A stretch of 64,000 bases of DNA from Bremerella sp. TYQ1 (GCF_020150455.1 NZ_CP083740.1:1178001-1242000); one strand, 5' to 3'. Positions 34,801-46,500 are shown, counted from the first letter of the stretch. A program made the numbers and translations. The notes: generated from the letters alone by a model not told the origin.

Positions 34801-35911
34801 GGAACTGCGAAACGGTCATCATCCTCCCACATCCAGCAACGGCTTCGCTCCAGATCACTCTCGCATAAGCGATGAACCGTTAGCAGAAGTGGCAGCACCC
34901 AACCAGGGAGTTTCGACGCCTGTTCCCGCTTCATCAGACGCCACCAAAGCGCCTGAGTGGACGCCCCAACAGCTAGAGGAGTTCTTAATCAACTTCGTCG
35001 TCGAGCAAACCGGCTATCCACCGGAAATTGTTGAAATGGACGCCGATCTGGAAGCTGATCTAGGAATCGACTCTATCAAAAAGGCACAGCTGTTTGGAGA
35101 AATCGGGCAGCAATTCCAGGTTGAACCAGATCCCAATCTGACTCTGGATGACTTTCCAACGTTGAAACATGTAGCAGACTATCTTCTCTCTGAAAGCGGG
35201 GACACACAGAGCACAGAAGTCGCAGAGTTTACTGCAAGCCGTGTAGTCGAAAATTTACCTAAAGCGACGACTGAATCCATTAGCTGCACTTCCTCATCGA
35301 TGACTGCGGAAGAGTTAACGGAGTTTCTCGTCAACTTTGTCGTAGAGCAAACCGGCTATCCGCCAGAGATCGTCGAAATGGACGCGGATCTCGAAGCTGA
35401 TTTGGGAATCGATTCGATCAAGAAGGCCCAACTATTTGGTGAGATCGGACAACACTTCAGCGTCGAACCTGATCCGAACTTGACGCTTGATGATTTCCCT
35501 TCTCTGCAAACCGTTGCGAACTTTATTCTCCGTAACGATCGACCAGCAGATCAACCCACTCCAGTTGCTCCCATTACTACTCCGACGAATCCTGCTACAG
35601 CATCCTATAGCAATGGTGCTGCAACAAATGGAAGTCCTAACAATGGACACGCACATTCGTGGTCACGCCGCGAACTAGATGAGTTCCTGGTGAACTTCGT
35701 CGTCGAACAAACCGGTTATCCGCCAGAAATTGTCGAAATGGACGCAGACCTGGAAGCCGACTTGGGAATTGACTCGATCAAGAAGGCCCAACTCTTTGGT
35801 GAGATCGGTGAACACTTTGACGTGGAACCTGACACGTCCCTGACTCTCGATGACTTTCCAACGTTGAGTCATGTTTCGGAGTTTATCGCGAAACAAGTTG
35901 TCACTTCATGA
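31808..35911 (+). CDS. Polyketide/fatty-acid synthase, KS-KS0-ACP-ACP-ACP
   Basis: 1367 residues. KS (1-~465) has the full triad C214 (NSACASSL), H345 (EAHATSTQVGD) and H383 (KANIGHTLETAG). A second KS-like domain (~475-945) has Ala (A695, VDSDATSSSS) where the Cys should be and has lost the first His, as in chain-length-factor partners. Residues ~945-1050 are a Pro/Ser-rich linker, then three ACPs with phosphopantetheine serines S1089, S1203 and S1323 in LGIDSIKKAQ, the form seen in PUFA-synthase ACPs. There is no AT, KR, DH or TE, so the module depends on the 3558-residue partner encoded downstream. Stop overlaps the PPTase start (ATGA). Related by domain logic to hglE/PUFA-type iterative synthases; the product is unknown. 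Confidence 0.95.
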   Translation: MDRLSNSSPIAIVGMACRLPGANTLDDFWRLIRDGISTEQQLPPDRFDYELYYDPKRGVRNRSYSRIGCLVDYDYHSSAFDLLPDSVRNCPEIAYRTLCEVAAEAFINADIPWHNRTTNGGVFIGHTRNSGLAGDLSYGTYIRQIAPILRRSKHFQDLGRVGEEIIDQIVDEVRQDMPHRDPHGGPAIGAAIAAGMLNHTFGLNGPYMAFNSACASSLHALAQGVRALQSGRIDLALVGGASFAHHDTFVMFSQAHSLSAEGSRPFDAKADGLVVGEGYATVILKRLDEAIVDGNRIHAVIRSIGISSDGKGKSLWAPRHEGQIEAIRRAYQSISPESVQYIEAHATSTQVGDATELRALHEAMSLSKGKRIPIGSVKANIGHTLETAGISGLLKSILCIEHQEIPSATNLETLNPSIPWNEIPFHVPRQSSPWQRPEDSPRRAAVNAFGIGGLNAHIVIDEYAAESSKSFRQLQPSRDQSAASSSDEAIAVVGRGSVVAGALSVSELMDLIQSGKDPKQPLTAKHLNVDDYLIPGQIGVHQVHTTLAGEVVGHEYDWRKHRIPPKQIASASPLQFMILDAVEEAFADAGLEPKEIDRRKIGVMVGNTFGGEFSNKLLMGLRIPDFQRRLQNHLNQLGVQESVAENISQEYADELLKEMPALLDETGSFTSSSLASRITKSFDLMGGGVAVDSDATSSSSALMCCADQLLAGDCDMMVCVGAQEDLSITRFEGMGMAGMLSQGSAVSPFDKACDGGLPGEGCGVLLLMRLSDARAKGMPIHGIIQGIGVATAPNLRDASALASRRALKATSLSQAPVTSTDVARIETTTLGVPTSTREELAGIAEVYSSSHRPYPLLLDCISSQVGHTGSAVGAVSTVKATIELNSLKLSQTFKLQQPSTDVITHRFAVLQQPQDFHPANPQGRLVTAVHNTGYADSAYHILIERGSTVAYRFQPTQDLAPSNMESETQNFDGIPHFDATMVRKNKMRQKAQASATPSELRNGHHPPTSSNGFAPDHSRISDEPLAEVAAPNQGVSTPVPASSDATKAPEWTPQQLEEFLINFVVEQTGYPPEIVEMDADLEADLGIDSIKKAQLFGEIGQQFQVEPDPNLTLDDFPTLKHVADYLLSESGDTQSTEVAEFTASRVVENLPKATTESISCTSSSMTAEELTEFLVNFVVEQTGYPPEIVEMDADLEADLGIDSIKKAQLFGEIGQHFSVEPDPNLTLDDFPSLQTVANFILRNDRPADQPTPVAPITTPTNPATASYSNGAATNGSPNNGHAHSWSRRELDEFLVNFVVEQTGYPPEIVEMDADLEADLGIDSIKKAQLFGEIGEHFDVEPDTSLTLDDFPTLSHVSEFIAKQVVTS
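34961..35899 (+). repeat. Three tandem near-identical ACP coding repeats
   Basis: Three in-frame copies of an ~75-codon ACP, about 114 and 120 codons apart, joined by Ser/Thr/Pro-rich linkers. The core from VEQTGYPPEIVEMDADLEAD through DSIKKAQLFGEIG is identical in all three proteins while the codons differ at many third positions, so the copies are old and held alike by selection or gene conversion. Confidence 0.9.
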
Positions 35912-36606
35912 TCGATACGGCAATTACGCCCCGAATGCGAACCCTGAAATGGGATCTCGTTACTGCCTTTGTCATGCGAAGGACAGCAGTCGAATCAGTT
36001 TCGTTTTTCGATTTATCTGACGTTTCGGACGCCGAGCACGCAGAAATGTCAATGTTTCGCGCGCCGCAAAGAAAGCTCGATTGGATCGCGGGTCGGACCG
36101 TTGCGAAACAACTGCTAGAAGACGTTACCGGGTATTCGACAAAGTGGGAAATACTTTCCCGAACCACGCGGCAGCGTGGACAACCTCCGCGAGTTTATCT
36201 CAACGGCAATCCCTACCCATGTTTTCTATCGATTTCGCATTCCGAACGATTCGTTGCAGCCGCCATCACACTTCACCCTACCGAGTTTATTGGAATTGAT
36301 TTAGTTGAAAACGACGATATTCCATCCGCCTTTGCACGCGATTGGTTTTCCACCGAAGAAGTCGAGCGTCTGGAAGGGTGGGGAATGTCATCAACAGCAG
36401 CTTGGTCGATAAAAGAAGCCGCCTTCAAGTCACTACGCACGCAAGAGGCATTTAATCCCAGAACTCTATCGATCACAGACCGCGATGGCGAAATGGTTCA
36501 CGTTTCCGCGTCGACCTCGCGATCAATCACGGTCATGCAGACCTCCATGTCGGCCGCGACGGTAAGCATTGCGAGGTCTTGGCCCTGTCGACATTTAATC
36601 ACCTAA
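35908..36606 (+). CDS. 4'-phosphopantetheinyl transferase (Sfp type)
   Basis: 232 residues. The Sfp signature is complete: RKLDWIAGRTVAKQL and the substrate loop near the N-terminus, SISHSERFVAAAI, the magnesium-binding FIGIDLVENDD, and WSIKEAAFKSL with the KE pair. It would load CoA-derived phosphopantetheine onto the serines of the three ACPs encoded just upstream; the ATGA overlap ties its output to theirs. Length is normal for the family. Confidence 0.95.
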   Translation: MIDTAITPRMRTLKWDLVTAFVMRRTAVESVSFFDLSDVSDAEHAEMSMFRAPQRKLDWIAGRTVAKQLLEDVTGYSTKWEILSRTTRQRGQPPRVYLNGNPYPCFLSISHSERFVAAAITLHPTEFIGIDLVENDDIPSAFARDWFSTEEVERLEGWGMSSTAAWSIKEAAFKSLRTQEAFNPRTLSITDRDGEMVHVSASTSRSITVMQTSMSAATVSIARSWPCRHLIT

Positions 36607-36662
36607 GAAAATACCTACATTGATAATTCGGCAGTATAGCCGTCCAAACCAGGGATAACACG

Positions 36663-37427
36663 ATGATCAATTTGCAAGGAAAAGTTGCCCTCGTATCAGG
36701 TAGCTCTCGCGGTATTGGCCGAGCTTGTGCACTTAAACTGGCAGAAGCGGGATGCGACGTCATTATCAACTATGTCAGTTCTCGCCAAGCCGCACTGGAA
36801 ACCGCACAGCTCATCAAACAGCGTGGTCGCCGCGTTTGGATTATTCGAGCAGATATCAGTGAAGAAGACGATGTCCAATCGATGTTTGAGTACATCCAAC
36901 AAGAGATTGGCCAACTCGATATTCTTGTCAGCAACGCAGCCACAGGGGGATTTCGTCCACTACTCGACTCTCAATCGAACCACTTTGTGGCTGCGATGAA
37001 AACCAATGTGCTTGCGTTGATTCACTTAGTAAAAGGAGCCGCTCCATTGCTGGAAGCAAGCTCCGGGCGTGGCAAAGTCGTAGCCATGTCAAGCCACGGA
37101 TCACACATGGCGCTTCCTATGTATGGCTTGGTGGGTGGTTCGAAAGCGGCACTCGAGAGTGTCGCACGGCATCTAACGTTGGAACTCGGCGACCGCAATA
37201 TCAACGTCAACATCGTAAAGTCGGGCCTTGTTGAAACCGATTCGACGCGGCTCATTCCGAACTCCGCAGAGATGTTTGCCGGTCGAGTTCATAAATCAAT
37301 GATGGGAACTCGCATGCTCGAAGTCGAAGATGTTGCGAACGTGGTTCTCTTTCTCTCCAGCCCGCTAAGCGATCTGATCCAAGGGGAAACCATCACCGTT
37401 GACGGCGGCGCGGCAGTGCACGTGTAA
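36663..37427 (+). CDS. FabL-like SDR, probable enoyl-ACP reductase
   Basis: 254 residues of the classical SDR fold (VSGSSRGIGRA; SNAATGGFRP). The active-site tyrosine and lysine are six residues apart (Y154-x6-K161, YGLVGGSK) rather than the usual three, which is the mark of Bacillus-type FabL (ENR III), and many surrounding blocks also resemble FabL (INYxxSxxAALETA, TDS in the loop after strand 6, GETITVDGG). Recalled similarity, not a search. It would supply the enoyl reduction missing from the synthase, which has KR and DH but no ER. AGGGA lies about seven bases before the ATG. A 3-ketoacyl reductase role is the alternative. Confidence 0.88.
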   Translation: MINLQGKVALVSGSSRGIGRACALKLAEAGCDVIINYVSSRQAALETAQLIKQRGRRVWIIRADISEEDDVQSMFEYIQQEIGQLDILVSNAATGGFRPLLDSQSNHFVAAMKTNVLALIHLVKGAAPLLEASSGRGKVVAMSSHGSHMALPMYGLVGGSKAALESVARHLTLELGDRNINVNIVKSGLVETDSTRLIPNSAEMFAGRVHKSMMGTRMLEVEDVANVVLFLSSPLSDLIQGETITVDGGAAVHV

Positions 37428-37463
37428 GCCACCGAACAACCTATCTACGCCACGGAAGGCAAT

Positions 37464-37565
37464 ATGAAAACTCAGCGAACGCAGAATCAATTAGCGCATG
37501 AACGAGCAAACACCGCTGGCAATCGTTGGAATTGGTTGCCGACTTCCCGGAGCCAAAAACGTTGA
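37464..37565 (+). other. Possible 33-codon leader frame overlapping the megasynthase start
   Basis: ATG at 37464 with GGAAGG four bases upstream opens a 33-codon frame ending TGA at 37565, past the megasynthase ATG at 37498, in another frame. The megasynthase ATG itself has no clear ribosome site, so coupled re-initiation is possible. The peptide has no recognisable character. Confidence 0.2.
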
Positions 37566-40500
37566 TGAATTATGGAAGGTGCTTACCGACGGTCGCTGTA
37601 CCGTCGGCGAGATGCCACCGGAACGTCTCAACGAAGAAATCTATTTTGATCCGGAAAAGGGACTCGTAGGCCGCACTTACTCTAAGGCAGCCGGGACGAT
37701 TGAATTTCAATCTCCGGATCCTAGTCAAGTAGATTTGCCCGATCAGTCAAAGACGAAAAACGATCCTGGTCATCTAAGTTTCTGCAATACAACAGCTGAA
37801 GCACTTCAGAACGCTGGTTACGACCTAAAAAATGTACCCTGCAAAAGCACCGGTGTGTTCCTCGGCCACACGCGCGGAAGCGATACGCCCGGTGATATGG
37901 TCTACGGCACATGCTCGGAAGAAGCTCTTTCGGAAGCATCGCAGATCCCTGAATTTCAAAATCTATTCGGCGAAAGTCCAGAAATCGCTCGAAAGATTTT
38001 CGGAGACGCAGCGCTGGAAATTCGTTCCGCGTTACCTCATTTGACCAAAGGCGTCGGTACGCGCGTCTGCTCGCACCATGGAGCGTTGCTCGTTGCTAAC
38101 ACGTTTGGTTTCACGGGACCTGTATGCGCCATCAACGCGGCTTGCGCTTCCTCGCTTCAGGCACTCGCGATCGCCGGTCGTGCACTTCGTCGCGGTTCGA
38201 TTCGCATGGCAGTCGTAGGAGGCGCATCGTTCTGTAGCCTCGACAGCATGGTGCTGTTCTCGAAGGCTCACTCAATTTCGCCAAACGATTCTCGACCCTT
38301 TGACGCCAAAGCCGACGGGCTTCTCGTTTCAGAGGGGCATGTCGTCCTGGTCGTCAAGACTCTCGAGGCTGCACTCGAAGATGGGGACAACATTCAAGCT
38401 GTGATTCGTGGTATTGGCGTCTCCTCTGATGGAAAAGGGAAAAGCCTTTGGGCTCCACGTAAAGAAGGGCAGGTTCTCGCCATCGATAGAGCCTACCAAG
38501 GATCGGTCGATCCGCAATATCTTCAATTCGTGGAAGCGCATGCAACATCGACACAAGTCGGCGATGCGACCGAAATGGCAGCGCTCATAGAGTCGCTAAC
38601 CGACCGAATTAAGCCGAATCGTATTCCGGTCGGCAGCATCAAAGCCAATGTTGGTCATACACTAGAAACGGCAGGAATTGCGGGACTTTTAAAAGTAATT
38701 CTCGCGCTCAAGCACAAAACCATTCCTAAACAAATCAATTGTCATGAGCTAAATCCACGAATTGATTGGGACCGAGCTCCTTTCTATGTGCCATCCGAAA
38801 ATCAACAATGGCCCGAAAATGTTGATGGACGGCCACGGCTTGCTGCCGTCAACGCATTTGGTATCGGAGGTTTGAATACACACGTTGTTGTCGAAGAGTT
38901 TCAGCCCCAAACACACCGGTCGCGCGTCGATGTAAAGCAAGCCTGCCCGCAACAAGAAGATGCTATTGCGGTTGTCGGTATTTCGGCGATTCTTCCCGGC
39001 GCTCGTACCGTCAAAGAATTTGCCAAGCTACTCCAGTCGAATCACGACCCGAAGTCACACGTTCAAAAACGCTGGAAGCCAGAATACTCACTGTCCGATA
39101 AGCCGGAACTCTATCACAGTACCGGAACCCTTGGTGGTTTCCTCGAAGACTATGAGTACGATTGGCGCAAACATCGTGTCCCCCCCAAGGAGATCGCCAG
39201 CGCCAACCCACTGCAATTTATGATTCTCGATGCCGTGGATGCCGCGCTAGATGATGCCGGACTGACACCTGACACCTACGATCGAACCAAGGCAAGTGTG
39301 ATCGTAGGATCACAGTTCGGCAGCGATTTCTCGACAGATTTAGTGATGGGAGTTCGCGTCCCTGAAATGCAGCTCGCCCTAGCCAAGCAGCTGAGCAGCA
39401 AAGGAATTCTTCGTGCTAAGGTCGATCAAATTGTCGAACAATTTGGTGAGCTTATCTTGAAGCTCAAACCTGCGTTGCTGGATGAGACTGGTAGCTTTAC
39501 TTCTAGCACGCTTGCCTCCCGGATCACGAAGATGTTTGATCTGATGGGTGGCGCTTTGGCGATTGACACGGGCGATGCCTCGACTGGGACGGCGATTGCT
39601 ACCGCTGCCGATATATTGCTAAGCGGCGAAATGGATACGGTGATTTGCGCCGCAGGGCAGCGATCAATGGGGCTCCCCGTTTTCGAGGGAATCTCCATGT
39701 GCGATGCCCTCGTTCACCAGTCAGATCGGTCGGCGTTCTCAGGTAACGCACCTGGCGTTGCACCCGGAGAGGGTGTCGGCGTCATGATACTTCAGCGTCT
39801 ATCGGATGCACAAAAAGCAAATCGAAAGATCCATGCGGTTATCAGAGGCGTCGGAAGTGGTTCCGGTGCGAAGCCAAGTGAAGGACTCGCGGCGGCCGTA
39901 TCGAGGCTTTCTTCACAACGTTTGCCGAAAGCCGACATCATTCAAGTCGCATCGGCAGGAAGCGAGTGCGATGAAGAGACGTTCGAGTCATTCGCGGAAC
40001 TTTGTCCGGCAACATCAACAACTCCCTATTTGCACAGCGTGACACCTCGCACAGGTCATTGCGGGGGCGGATCGGGGATGATTGCCTTGTTGGCCGCCAT
40101 CGAGCAGATGAAACAGAGGCATGCGTTCGCAGATTTCCCTCAGCTCCAATCTCCGCAGCAACTTCAAGTAGGAGAACGGAAGTTTCAATTGTCTGGCGGA
40201 GCCCTTCCTGGCCACCATCAACCGATCCGATCTATCGTGGCCGATTGGGATCCAAGTGGTCCAGCCAATATCTTCCTACTCGAGCCTGCCGGACAACCTG
40301 CTGAAAAACGATCTGACGACCCTCAAGAGGACTCTGTCAATCGCGATACAGTCCATCGAAACGGCAAACACTCTTCGCACACTGTCTCCGTCAAACAAGC
40401 GACACAACTAGAAGCCGCGCCTGATTTCCGCGAACCAAAAAGAGTTCACATGCCGCTGGCGATCGTTGGCATGGCATGTCATCTCCCAGATTCTCCGAAT

Positions 40501-43500
40501 CTCAGTGCCTACTGGAATCTAATTCTCGAAGGACGTTCTGCAATCGGTCAATTGCCTTCGGCACGGCTGAATCGTCGACTCTATTTCAACGCTCAGCGAG
40601 GAAAACCAGGTCGCACCTACAGTTCGATCGGAGCTCTATCTCCACATAGGGCACAAGCTTTCCAGAAATTCCTGCTTTCCGACGAGGATGTACTAAACGC
40701 AGATCCTTGTCACTTGGAACTCTGCCAAATTGTTGCTGATGCATTTCAACACGCCCAAATGGATCCTCACAAAACCGCTGGGACACGGACAGGCGTATAC
40801 ATGGGGCATACCCAAGGAACGTCCTTAAATGGTGATCTGGCGTTCGCTTCGATGTTACCTCAAGGGCTCTCAATTCTCCGGAGTTTGCCTGCATTTGATA
40901 GAATCGCCGGAAGTAACGCAGAAACTTGGGTCGAAGAAATCGCACATCGTCTACGTGATCAGCTTCCCTCGCGAAACGACGGCGGAGGACCATTCGTAGA
41001 AGCATCCCAAGCCGCAAGTCTGGTGGCTAAATCGTTTGGCCTTCTTGGAACGACAATGTCGCTCAACGCTGCATGTAGTTCCGGTCTCGTCGCACTTGCG
41101 TATGCCGCACATGCGTTAGAGCTCGGCCAAATTGACGCGGCCGTGGTAGGGGCATCTTCAAGCCTCAAACTGGAAAACCTACTTCTGTTTTCCAAAGCCC
41201 AATCGATCAGTGGTACCGGATCTCGTCCTTTTGACAACACTGCCGATGGCCTTGTTACCGCGGAAGGCCATGTTACTTGTATTGTTAAGACGCTTGAAAA
41301 GGCCCTATCTGATGGCGATCCTATTCACGCGGTCATCCGTGGAATTGGATTGTCGTCTGACGGCAAGGGCAAAAGCCTTTGGGCACCTCTCAGAGAAGGA
41401 CAAGCCGAGGCCCTGCGACGCGCTTACTCGTCCGACGTGCCTCCTGATTCTGTGCAATATATCGAAACCCATGCAACATCAACGCTGGTCGGGGACTCAA
41501 CAGAACTTCTTGCTTTAAGCGACGTCATGGGGACTAGTCTTGCTAAGGGGCAGAAGATCCCAATTGGAAGTGTAAAAGCAAACATCGGTCACACTTTGGA
41601 ACCTGCCGGATTGGCTGGTCTCGTGAAAACAGTTCTGGCGATGAAGGCCCAGACGATTCCTCCCGTTACTAACGTCACTCAGCCCAATTCTCGAATCGAC
41701 TGGAGCAACCTGCCATTCAGCTTGCCACTCTCGGCTCAGCCATGGCAGCTTCCTGCCTCGGGTGGTTCAAGAAGAGGGGCCGTGAACGCATTTGGCGTGG
41801 GAGGTCTCAATGCTCACGTTGTGGTTGACGAGTTTGATCGCAGTCGATCGACACAGGTTGCCGTACCGAAATTTCCGCAGCAAGATACCACCCCAGAGGA
41901 ACGCTACCTGGCCATTGTCGCCGCCGAAGTACTCGTTCCCGGTGCAAAGTCTTTAAAGGACTTTTGGGAGGTCGTTCGCGCTGGAAATGATCAAAGAACA
42001 GCTGTTCCTAAGGAACGTTGGGAACCTTCCCTATTGTCTGCCGGGACAGCATCTCAGTGGACGGGAGGTTTCCTGCGAGACTTCGAATACGACTGGCGGA
42101 AGCATCGAATTCCACCGCTTCAAATCGCTGCGGCCGACCCACTTCAGTTTATGCTTTTGGATACTATCGACAGGGCTTTAGAGTCGTCAGTATTTCTAAG
42201 TAAGCTAGATCGCTCAAGCACAGCTGTCGTGGTTGGAAACGAAGTCGGCGGCGAGTTTTATGATCAGCTTCAGTTTGTCATAAGGCTACCAGAAGTACAG
42301 GAGGCTTTTCGTCAACTCCTTTCTGAAAACGGAACGCGTGAAGATGAAATAGAATCAGCGCTCAATGAGTTTCAACAGAAAGTGCATGATCGTTTCCCCG
42401 CATTAAACGATGACACTGGTAGTTTCACGAATAGTTCTCTCGCTTCGCGAATAACGAAAACCTTCGATCTGTTGGGGGGCGCATGTGCCATCGACAGCGG
42501 AGCGACCTCATCCTTTGCCGCGCTCCAAGTCGCTCAAAACCTTTTATTGAGTCGCTCCTGTGATACAGTAATTTGTGCCGCAGGTCAGCGATCGATGGGA
42601 ATTGGTGCATATCAAAAGCTGCTCTCTGCGAATCGCTCGAAGGAAGTGCCTGGTGAAGGGACCGGGGTTGTCATCCTGAAGCGTCTTCCTGATGCTCAAC
42701 GTGATGGCGACAAAATTCTAGGAGTGATTCGCGATGTCCGCATTGAAAGGACTCCATCGTCGGCCGCGGAAGATAACGCCATAAAGAGCGACATTTCGAG
42801 CCAATTTGGAAATCTCTCAGGAACCACTGGGATGATTTCCTTACTTAAGGAAATTGTTAGATCAAACGATACACGGACCTCCGCTAATGAGGATTCTAGC
42901 GAAGAAGTCAAAGTCGCCCTTCATCCTGTCAAACTATCACAAACGGATCTATCCGGACAGCGATGCCAGCTTGAACTGTTAGCTCCAAGCCAAGGCGCTC
43001 AAGATACTTCGCTGCCAAAAGAAAATCCTTGGAAGGCAGCCGTACTCGAAGCGGCGACCGTTTCCGATCTGCTTTCAACGGCTGAAGCGATTCTAAAATC
43101 AGCCAGTCCATTCGCTGAACTAGAATCGCGCGTTGCCGATCGAACTGCTCCTTATGCAGTTGGGTTGGTCGCTCGATCAGACGAAGAACTGCGTCAAAAA
43201 CTTCAAGCCTTGGTAAAGTACTTCGAACACCCGACCCGTGAAAGTATCTGGGAAGGGCAGGGCATCTACTTTGTTTCGCGCGGAACGCAAGCGAAGGTCG
43301 CGTTCCTATTTCCTGGACAGGGCTCTCAATACGCTGGAATGCTTCAGGATCTGGTTCAAAGCGATCCCACTGCGCAGCAAACGGTCCAGAAACTTGATCG
43401 TACGTTGCAATCGCTTGGCTATCCGACTTACGAAAATCTCGTTGTCACGAATGCAGATCAGCTTGGTGAACACGTATTCCGAACGCAGCTAGCGCTATTA

Positions 43501-46500
43501 GTTGCGGACGCGATTCTTCTGGACGTGGTACGCAACTTAGGAATTACCCCTGATGTCATCACTGCCCACAGCTACGGAGAATTTCCGGCTCTATACGCTT
43601 CCGGGGTATGGTCGTTCCGTGAAGCGGCACTTGCGACGAAACTGCGATGCGATTCCATTGATGAAACGCCAGCGATAGATGGTGCAATGCTCTCTTGTCA
43701 AATCGACTTGAAAACAGCCCAACAACTTTGTCAGAGCCACAACGGCGACGTTCATATCGCGAACCGCAATTCTCTTCAGCAAATCGTTCTTTCAGGCAAG
43801 CGTGCCAATCTCGAAGCGTTGGAGCGTTCGCTTACGAATCAAGGAATCCGATGCCGCCTACTGAAGGTACCTCGTCCGTATCATTCACCGTTGATGAAGT
43901 CCGCTCAGCCGATCTTCAAGCAACGACTCGATTCCATTTCATTCAATGGCATTACGACCCCCTTGTTTAGCAGCATCGACGGAGAATACGCATCCAATTC
44001 GGATCGAATTCGTGGAAACCTTGTCGAGCAGCTGACACGTCAAGTCGACTTTGTTCACCAGATTGAACATCTCCGAAGCGAAGGGGTTAACGTATTCGTG
44101 GAACTCGGGCCCTCAACGGTGCTGAGCGATCTCACCCGATCTATTGTCAAAGACCCCAATATCGTTGTCGTGTCATCCAATCATAAACGCCGAAGCGATG
44201 GTGAATCGCTCGCGAGACTTAAAGCGGCAATGCTCGCTACAGGCGCATTGGCATCCCAGCCTGACAAGTCGACAATGCATACGACTCAATCACTTCCAGA
44301 CGGGCTTCGCATCGCTAGGCTGTCCGGAAGTCGATACCAAATGGGCAAGACGCACGGCGAAATGTTCGCCCGTGAAATCAAGGCCTGTTTGCAGCGTGTA
44401 TGTGATCTTGCCGACTCTCAAACAGCGCGAAGTCTGCCGTCCCTCGATTTCGCCTGGAAATTGCGTGACGACCTCTTCGATGCCGATGCGATGGATGAAA
44501 TCCGCGGCATTGCCGATGGGGCTGGCGTGAACATCGAGTCGGTTATTGCTCATAACATGCGGGGCTACTTCGATATCGAAACAGGCTGCGTTCAAGTTTT
44601 GTTACAGGAAACAGATAAACCCAACGCTTGCATTCATGCAGCGAATGAAGACCTCCCACTCGCGCTCTATCTTCGAGAGACTTTAAAGCGATGTGTTCAG
44701 ATTCGCCATCCTGAGCAAGGAAACGCGCATGTCGTTTTCTCACCTGTGGGTCATGCCAGGGCGATCAACGGTGTTAATGCTGCTGGGATCGCGATTACCA
44801 GTAGCAAACTACTCGATCTACCTAGGCGAATTGAAACCCGTCGAGGTCTATTGCACGGAGAGTTGATTCTTAAGTTACTCCAATTCTCCAACAGCATTGA
44901 TGAAGTAGTACAACACTTAGAGCGTTATCCCAAGACCGGAGCGTGGGGACTTTTTGTCAGTGATGCTAAACGGAATCAACACGTCTACTTAGAATACGAT
45001 GGAAATCACATCAGGCAGGAAAATGTTGTCTCAGATACGTTTGCGACGAACCATGCTCGCTTATTTACTCCGATTGAGGAAGTTCCTGCTCACTCGCTGC
45101 GTCGCCTAGAAAGACTACAGCAATTGCATCGTAATGGGCCTCCTTCGCGGCACACTGTACAGACATGGCTCCGCGATCGCTTCGACATTGGACGCAACAA
45201 AGAAGCTCGATTTCCGACCATGAACACAATTCGACGCGTTGATAATCAGATCAGCGTTGTCTTTGACACGGTCAATGCCAAGGTTTGGATCACGCCCGGA
45301 ACTCATTCCGGTCTGGACGAAAACCAGTTCTATGAGCTAGATCTTCACCAGATGATCGGGCTATCCCCCATGACTCCACAATCCGCTTCTATTAAAAATG
45401 AAGTGGGCGAAGTGCAGTCCTTGGATCGCGATGTTTGCATTTCCCCTGAGTCGTTTTGTGAACAAGTTCAGTCAATCAACGGGGCTTCACCACGTCCAAC
45501 CTCAGGTAATGTTTGCGAGCGATTCGTTGTTCGAGTCATTCCACAGAATCGTCTCGAACCAACATTTGATCTACAACGTTTGTCAGGTGGTGTGATCATT
45601 CTCGGCAATAGTCGAGTTGCTACAGCCCTCCAACAACGTCTTCGTCAGCAAGGAATTTCGACGACGTTGGTCGACAACCTGCACGACATCGATGCTACGA
45701 TCAAAAAGATTGACGCAGCATGCGAAAAGGGCCCCATTCCTAATCTCATCCTTCTCTCTGATTGGAATGAAGGGCCTGATTTTGGACTCGCGGAGGTTGC
45801 TTGGAATATACTGCGCGACGAGAAAGTACTAAATCCGTACTTGGCTTGCCAACGTTGGTTTACTCATCTCAACAAAGCAAAGCAAGTCGCTCGTGGTTCC
45901 TTCTTAGCAGCGACATGCTTGGGAGGCCAGCTTGGTTTCAACGATCGACATCGGTCGCCATTGGGTGGATTTGTCACCGGCATGCACAAAGGCTTGGCCG
46001 TCGAGCAGGGTCGGACAACCGATTGGCAATTTCAAACAAACTTGGTCGACTTCGAGCCCACCGCATCGCCAGATTTTATCGCTGACCGATTGCTGGAAGA
46101 ATTTCAATCAGGCAATGCATGTAATCAAGAGATCGGTTACGTCGGGGAGCAGCGTTATCGAGTGGTGACCATACCACAGCCGATCGATATGTTGCCTGAA
46201 CAGAGTCGGTCGTTTGGCAAGAATTGGATCATCACAGGAGGAGCTCGTGGTGTCACTGCGGCGGTTGCCAAGGCAATCGGAAAGCGATACGGGGTGACAC
46301 TACACTTAATCGGATCGAGCCCTCTTCCCCAAGTCGATCCTGCCTGGCGTGACTTCGACGAGGCTCAAACAAAAGAACTCCGTGCGAAAGTGATGAAGCA
46401 AGCCATCGCGGATGGTGCGGTTCCCATTCAGTCCTGGGAGCGAGTTGAGAAGGGAATCGAAATCGACCGCAATTTGGCTGAAATGCAGGCCATGGGTCTT

